Part shown: positions 29,505 to 33,855 of the stretch, in pieces | Numbering within the stretch: position 1 is the first letter of the stretch | Layout: each line of letters opens with the position of its first letter | Assembly (NCBI GenBank): GCA_947586255.1 | Contig: CANPXP010000030.1 | Span: 1 to 33,855, forward strand | Source: an uncultured Lachnospiraceae bacterium | Lineage (GTDB): Bacteria; Bacillota; Clostridia; Lachnospirales; Lachnospiraceae | Direction: 5' to 3' | DNA: 33,855 nucleotides | Notes under the pieces: generated by a model | Databases searched by the model: none | What the model saw: only the letters and a program-made list of their open reading frames with translations | Told to the model about the DNA's origin: nothing | Translations under genes and position numbers: made by a program

Positions 29505-30908
29505 TCAGTAGAACATGACGACGGGCGTACCCACCTCGACGCTGTCATACAGACGCTCCATAACGTCTCCCGGCATATTGATGCAGCCGTGGGAACCGTT
29601 CGTCTGATAGATGCTGCCGCCGAACTTGCCGCGCCACGCCGCGTCGTGGATGCCGATATTGCCCTTCACGGGCATCCAGAAATTCACATGGGAGGCGTAA
29701 CCCGGCCCGCGCAGAATGCGGTTTTTTTGTTTCAGATACACATAGTTCACACCCGACGGCGTACCCATCTTCCGGGAAGTGTTGCCCGTCACGACAGGCG
29801 ACGAAAGCATCTGCACACCGTCCACATAATAGTACAGCATCTGCTCGCCCATATCCACTTCAATGTAGGTGCCGCCGATGTCGTCTCGCCCCTGCGCGCA
29901 GGCCTTCTGGGAATAGACCGGCTCGTGAAGCTCCTGCCTGCGCTGCAGGAACGCGTCTGTCAGATACGCCGTCTCCGCCTCGCGGTCGATCCGGTTTCCG
30001 TAGGTGCCGCCCTCCACCGTGACGATCTCTCCCCGCGTGGCGCGAAACTGTCTCGCGGCGCCCACCGTGTCGTACGTATCGGCCAGCGCGTCGATGAACT
30101 CCCTCACCGCTCCCTCCCGCAGCTGCAGCTCGCCGTTTTCGTCCAGGGCAAAGCTGCCGTCATCGGCAAGGGCGATCCAGTCACAGACCACCGAGGCGTC
30201 CACGGGGACCTGCTCATTTCCCATCAGATAGACGACGCCGCACTGCTGGAACCGGTCTACTTTTTCCCACAGTCTGAGTGTTTCCTGCATCGGCGCGGTC
30301 AGCTCCAGGTCATGATAGCAGCCCTCGGCCTGCAGCGAGACTTCACTCTGCGACTGCTCGACGGCCTCGGCGATCACGCGCTCTGCCTCATCCACATCCA
30401 GGACGTCCGTTCTCTCATTCAGAAGTTCATAGCCGTGATTGGTCTTGACGATCGCAACTCTGCGCCCGGCGTCCGCCGACACTCTCTCCACCGCCAAAAA
30501 CGGGATCTGCTCTATGATCCCATCGAGCGCCTGCCGGTCATAGGAAACCACCGGCTGTAACTTTCTGCTGTCCCCGCGATACAGACTCTCGATCCACATC
30601 CACGGATTTTGCTGTTTCTGATAGATTTCCAGCGCTTTGACAAAGTCAAACCGGTAGTCGATGTCCTCTGCCGGAATCTCATAGGAATTGCCTTCCTTGT
30701 CGAACACCGTAAGACCGTCATATGTAAAATCCTGCACCAGATCGGCGTTCACTTCCTCGATGCTTCGCCCCGTGCAGTACACGTTGTTGATCCACGTCCC
30801 ATAGGCAAACGCATTATGGTAATAAATGGCCAGTCCGATGTAGGTTCCCATCAGACTGACCAGAATAATACATAGTATGATTGCCAGATGCTTCAATACT
30901 GTCTTCAT
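29505..30908 (-). CDS. L,D-transpeptidase (YkuD) with N-terminal peptidoglycan-binding region, 467 aa
   Basis: This is a membrane-anchored cell wall enzyme. One N-terminal hydrophobic segment (about 8-29, LAIILCIILVSLMGTYIGLA) anchors it with the rest outside. A long middle region (about 40-340) resembles the peptidoglycan-binding type 4 domain common in Firmicute L,D-transpeptidases. The YkuD domain occupies about 345-467, with the catalytic signature SHGC (H440, C442) followed by INMP. It would form 3-3 cross-links or attach proteins to the wall. The ATG at 30908 has only a weak site (GGTAAC), so expression may be low. It follows ilvB by 58 bases. Confidence 0.9.
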   Translation of the reverse strand: MKTVLKHLAIILCIILVSLMGTYIGLAIYYHNAFAYGTWINNVYCTGRSIEEVNADLVQDFTYDGLTVFDKEGNSYEIPAEDIDYRFDFVKALEIYQKQQNPWMWIESLYRGDSRKLQPVVSYDRQALDGIIEQIPFLAVERVSADAGRRVAIVKTNHGYELLNERTDVLDVDEAERVIAEAVEQSQSEVSLQAEGCYHDLELTAPMQETLRLWEKVDRFQQCGVVYLMGNEQVPVDASVVCDWIALADDGSFALDENGELQLREGAVREFIDALADTYDTVGAARQFRATRGEIVTVEGGTYGNRIDREAETAYLTDAFLQRRQELHEPVYSQKACAQGRDDIGGTYIEVDMGEQMLYYYVDGVQMLSSPVVTGNTSRKMGTPSGVNYVYLKQKNRILRGPGYASHVNFWMPVKGNIGIHDAAWRGKFGGSIYQTNGSHGCINMPGDVMERLYDSVEVGTPVVMFY

Positions 30909-30966
30909 AAAATGTTACCGATCACATGAAACTCAAGTCATCTTTCGCAGCAGGTATCCGCCGCCG

Positions 30967-32649
30967 TCACGCGTTCCGCTCCAGATCCTCCGCGTCGAAA
31001 GCCTCGCTGATCGGCGCCCCCGCGGGAACCATCGGAAATACCTTGTCGTCCTCCGGGATGATGCAGTCCAACAGAACAGGTTTCTTCAGCGCGATGGCCC
31101 GCTCGATCGCCGGAGCGACCTCTTCCTTCGTCGTGATCCGGATCGCCTCGCAGCCGAGACCTTCCGCCACCTTACAGAAATCAACCTTGTCGTTCAGCAC
31201 GGTCTGCGAATATCTCTTCTCATAGAAAAGCGTCTGCCACTGGCGTACCATGCCGAGCACATGGTTGTTGATCACCACCTGAATAATCGGTATGTCATAG
31301 CGGCTCGCCGTCGCCAGCTCGTTCATATTCATGCGGAAACACCCGTCGCCGGCGATGTTAATGCAGACCTTATCGGGCCGCCCCATCTTCGCGCCGATAC
31401 AGGCACCCAGACCGTATCCCATGGTTCCGAGGCCGCCTGACGTCAGCAGCGTGCGCGGCATGGAATATTTGTAATACTGCGCCGCCCACATCTGATGCTG
31501 TCCCACATCGGTTGTGATCACGGCCTCGCCCTTCGTGATCCGGTCGATCTCCTCTATAATATAAGGGCAGGAAAGCGCCGTATTGTCATAGGACAGCGGG
31601 TACTTCTCCTTCAGTTCCATAATATGCGCGATCCAGTCGCCGTGATTCTGCTGTTCCAGGCGGCCGTTCAAAATCGTCAGCACTTCCCGCAGATCACCGA
31701 CGACAGAGACGTCCGTGTGAATGTTCTTGTTGATCTCCGCGGCGTCGATATCGATGTGAATCACCTTGGCGTGCTCGGCGAATTTCTTCGGATTTCCTAC
31801 CACGCGGTCGGAAAATCTCGCGCCGAGGGCAATCAGGAGATCGCACTCGCTGACCCCGAAATTGGAGGCCTTCGTGCCGTGCATACCGATCATGCCGGTA
31901 TAATAGGGATCGTGGCCGTCAAACGCACCCTTGCCCATCAGGGTATCACAGACAGGCGCGTCCGCCTTCTTTGCAAATTCTCTGACCTCTCTGTACGCGC
32001 CGGAGATCACCGCGCCGCCGCCCACATAGACAAAAGGCTTCTTCGCCTCCCCGATCAGCTTAAGCGCCGTCTCTATCGCCTCCGACTGATCTTTCTTCTT
32101 TTTGGGCGCAAGTTCTTCGACCGGCTTTTTCTCATACTCGCACTGGTTGGCGGTCACGTCCTTCGTGATATCCACCAGAACCGGGCCAGGGCGTCCGCTT
32201 CTCGCAATGGCAAACGCTTTGCGCAGCGTATCCGCCAGAATGTTGACGTCCTTCACGATATAGCCGTGCTTCGTGATCGGCATGGTCACGCCCGCGATAT
32301 CCACCTCCTGGAAAGAATCCTTTCCGAGGGAGGGGAGATTGACGTTGCAGGTGATGGCCACCATCGGCACGGAATCCATGTAGGCCGTCGCGATGCCCGT
32401 CACCAGGTTGGTCGCGCCCGGCCCGCTCGTGGCCAGACACACGCCCACCTTGCCCGTCGCCCTCGCATAGCCGTCCGCCGCGTGGGCGGCTCCCTGCTCA
32501 TGAGACGTCAGAATATGCGTTATTTCATTGCTATGCTGATACAGCGCGTCGTATACATTCAGAATCGTTCCGCCCGGATAGCCGAAGACGGTGTCCACTC
32601 CCTGCTCCTTCAGGCATTCCACGACGATCTGCGCACCTGTCATTAACAT
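30967..32649 (-). CDS. ilvB: Acetolactate synthase large subunit, 560 aa
   Basis: This ThDP enzyme condenses pyruvate into acetolactate (valine, leucine) or with 2-oxobutyrate into acetohydroxybutyrate (isoleucine). The catalytic glutamate is E51 in SHEQGAAHAADG. The ThDP-Mg motif runs from GDGCFRMN to VVINN. The middle domain matches biosynthetic AHAS with an FAD site, and LTSGGLGTMGYGLG is typical. Length is normal. The start chosen is ATG at 32649, eight bases after GGAGGAG. It is 28 bases after ilvD. No ilvN (regulatory subunit) follows; the next gene is the L,D-transpeptidase. Confidence 0.95.
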   Translation of the reverse strand: MLMTGAQIVVECLKEQGVDTVFGYPGGTILNVYDALYQHSNEITHILTSHEQGAAHAADGYARATGKVGVCLATSGPGATNLVTGIATAYMDSVPMVAITCNVNLPSLGKDSFQEVDIAGVTMPITKHGYIVKDVNILADTLRKAFAIARSGRPGPVLVDITKDVTANQCEYEKKPVEELAPKKKKDQSEAIETALKLIGEAKKPFVYVGGGAVISGAYREVREFAKKADAPVCDTLMGKGAFDGHDPYYTGMIGMHGTKASNFGVSECDLLIALGARFSDRVVGNPKKFAEHAKVIHIDIDAAEINKNIHTDVSVVGDLREVLTILNGRLEQQNHGDWIAHIMELKEKYPLSYDNTALSCPYIIEEIDRITKGEAVITTDVGQHQMWAAQYYKYSMPRTLLTSGGLGTMGYGLGACIGAKMGRPDKVCINIAGDGCFRMNMNELATASRYDIPIIQVVINNHVLGMVRQWQTLFYEKRYSQTVLNDKVDFCKVAEGLGCEAIRITTKEEVAPAIERAIALKKPVLLDCIIPEDDKVFPMVPAGAPISEAFDAEDLERNA

Positions 32650-32677
32650 GATCTGTTCTCCTCCTGCTTCTTTATCT

Positions 32678-33855
32678 TTATGATCTTCCCGGGATCTCCA
32701 AAATAGCGCCTCTGTTGCCGCTCGTCACCATCTCGCGGTATCTGGCGAGATAGCCGCTCGTCACTTCAGGCTCCCTGGGCTGCCATTTCGCCCTTCTGGC
32801 CGCCAGTTCCTCATCGGAGACCTTGACATTCAGCTTCAGATTCGGGATATCGATGCTGATGATATCGCCCTCCTCCACCAAGGCGATCGGCCCGCCCACA
32901 GCCGCCTCGGGCGACACATGGCCAACGGACGCCCCGCGGGATGCTCCCGAAAATCTGCCGTCCGTGATCAGCGCCACCTTGGAGCCAAGCCCCATACCCG
33001 CTATCGCGGAGGTCGGATTCAGCATCTCCCGCATGCCCGGACCGCCCTTCGGCCCTTCGTAGCGGATCACGACCACGTCGCCTTCTTTGATCCGGCCGCC
33101 CTTGATGGCCGCAATCGCGTCCTCCTCGCACTCGAACACCCTCGCCGGCCCTTCGTGCACCATCATCTCTTCCACGACCGCCGAGCGCTTCACCACGCTG
33201 CCGTCGGGCGCAAGATTGCCCTTTAACACCGCCAGACCGCCCGTTTTGCTGTAAGGGTTGTCCACGGTCCGGATGACCTCCGGGTTTTTATTGATCGCGT
33301 CTCTGATATTTTCCGCCACCGTTCTGCCCGTCACGGTCATGCAGTCCGTGTGGAGCAGCCCGATGTCCGCCAGTTCCTTCATCACGGCGTACACGCCGCC
33401 GGCCTCGTTCAGATCCTCCATGTAGGTGGGACCCGCCGGCGCCAGATGACAGAGGTTCGGTGTCTTCTCACTGATTTCATTGGCGTAGGAAATGTCGAAG
33501 TCGAAGCCGATCTCGTGAGCGATGGCCGGCAGATGCAGCATGGAGTTTGTGGAACATCCAAGCGCCATATCCACTGTCAGCGCGTTTAAGATCGCGTCCT
33601 TCGTCATGATATCTCTCGGCCTGATGTCCTTTTTTAACAGTTCCATCACAGCCATACCGGCGTGCTTCGCCAGCTTGATTCTCTCGGAGTAGACAGCAGG
33701 GATCGTGCCGTTGCCCTTAAGCCCCATACCCAGCACCTCCGTCAGGCAGTTCATGGAGTTCGCGGTGTACATGCCGGAACAGGAACCGCAGGTGGGGCAT
33801 ACCTTATTGGCGAAATCCTCCACCTCCTCCGCGGTCATGGTGCCGGCCGCGTGGG
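32678..33855 (-). CDS. ilvD: Dihydroxy-acid dehydratase, 5' part outside window
   Basis: This iron-sulfur enzyme dehydrates 2,3-dihydroxy acids to the 2-oxo acids of valine and isoleucine. About 391 residues are present; roughly 165 N-terminal residues are missing at the window edge. The reading frame continues upstream from the first visible Met (HAAG before [10 protein letters not shown]), so that Met is not the start. The cluster-binding cysteine motif [32 protein letters not shown] (here [13 protein letters not shown]) and the C-terminal [10 protein letters not shown] are intact. Upstream of ilvB in one operon. Confidence 0.95.
   Translation of the reverse strand, partial: HAAGTMTAEEVEDFANKVCPTCGSCSGMYTANSMNCLTEVLGMGLKGNGTIPAVYSERIKLAKHAGMAVMELLKKDIRPRDIMTKDAILNALTVDMALGCSTNSMLHLPAIAHEIGFDFDISYANEISEKTPNLCHLAPAGPTYMEDLNEAGGVYAVMKELADIGLLHTDCMTVTGRTVAENIRDAINKNPEVIRTVDNPYSKTGGLAVLKGNLAPDGSVVKRSAVVEEMMVHEGPARVFECEEDAIAAIKGGRIKEGDVVVIRYEGPKGGPGMREMLNPTSAIAGMGLGSKVALITDGRFSGASRGASVGHVSPEAAVGGPIALVEEGDIISIDIPNLKLNVKVSDEELAARRAKWQPREPEVTSGYLARYREMVTSGNRGAILEIPGRS

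Overview
This window looks like a chromosomal stretch from a strict anaerobe of the Clostridia, most likely a Lachnospiraceae member. This is inferred from the gene content: a class III (oxygen-sensitive) ribonucleotide reductase with its activase, a GGGtGRT protein beside a NifU-like scaffold, serC-serA with a DUF1015 gene, an archaeal/fungal-type aspartate-semialdehyde dehydrogenase, AGGAGG-type ribosome binding sites, and a tRNA without an encoded CCA. Base composition is GC-rich in genes and sharply AT-rich in the control regions. Almost all genes lie on the minus strand. There is no sign of phage, insertion sequences or CRISPR.

Layout, left to right. 1-904: a truncated LytR-CpsA-Psr (LCP) type gene with a TTG start (minus) diverges from a small Xre-type repressor (plus). 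Between them is an AT-rich control region with three strong copies, and one weaker copy, of GTTTTAAACGTA placed over both promoters. 934-2806: a bidirectional terminator, then the GGGtGRT/NifU-like pair of unknown function with two hairpins between the genes. 2927-5929: a three-gene ABC importer of the TrpXYZ type (lipoprotein, permease, ATPase). 5931-16603: a long minus-strand run read in the order argH, asd, EAL phosphodiesterase with a dead GGDEF, AAA ATPase, topB, left-handed beta-helix protein, PAS-GGDEF cyclase. 16731-18318: a plus-strand ATPase/permease pair of the sulfonate/nitrate/taurine class without a binding protein. 18475-21292: nrdD-nrdG behind a promoter covered by NrdR-box-like sequence. 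21454-21565: tRNA-Thr(CGT) with its own promoter and terminator. 21608-26427: DUF1015, glgB with an unusual Lys/Ala-rich tail, and an MscS channel. 26540-27035: a structured repeat element and a small orphan gene on the plus strand. 27113-29457: serC-serA. 29505-33855: an L,D-transpeptidase, ilvB, and the 3' part of ilvD.

Working together, the metabolic genes cover serine synthesis (serC, serA), valine/isoleucine synthesis (ilvD, ilvB), the last step of arginine synthesis (argH), the aspartate-family branch (asd), glycogen branching (glgB) and anaerobic dNTP supply (nrdDG). A c-di-GMP synthase and a c-di-GMP phosphodiesterase lie in the same gene run and may set one local signalling balance.

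The most unusual item is the intergenic block at 26540-26713. It holds one long hairpin and two tandem cloverleaf-like units. The stems of the two units differ by compensatory changes, while the tandem G-A/A-G internal loops and GAA triloops are conserved. A TATAAT-bearing minus-strand promoter ends exactly at the edge of the block. It is a good candidate for a non-coding RNA or a single-stranded-DNA-recognised repeat. Second in interest are the divergent operator array at 349-431 and the uncharacterised GGGtGRT/NifU-like pair.
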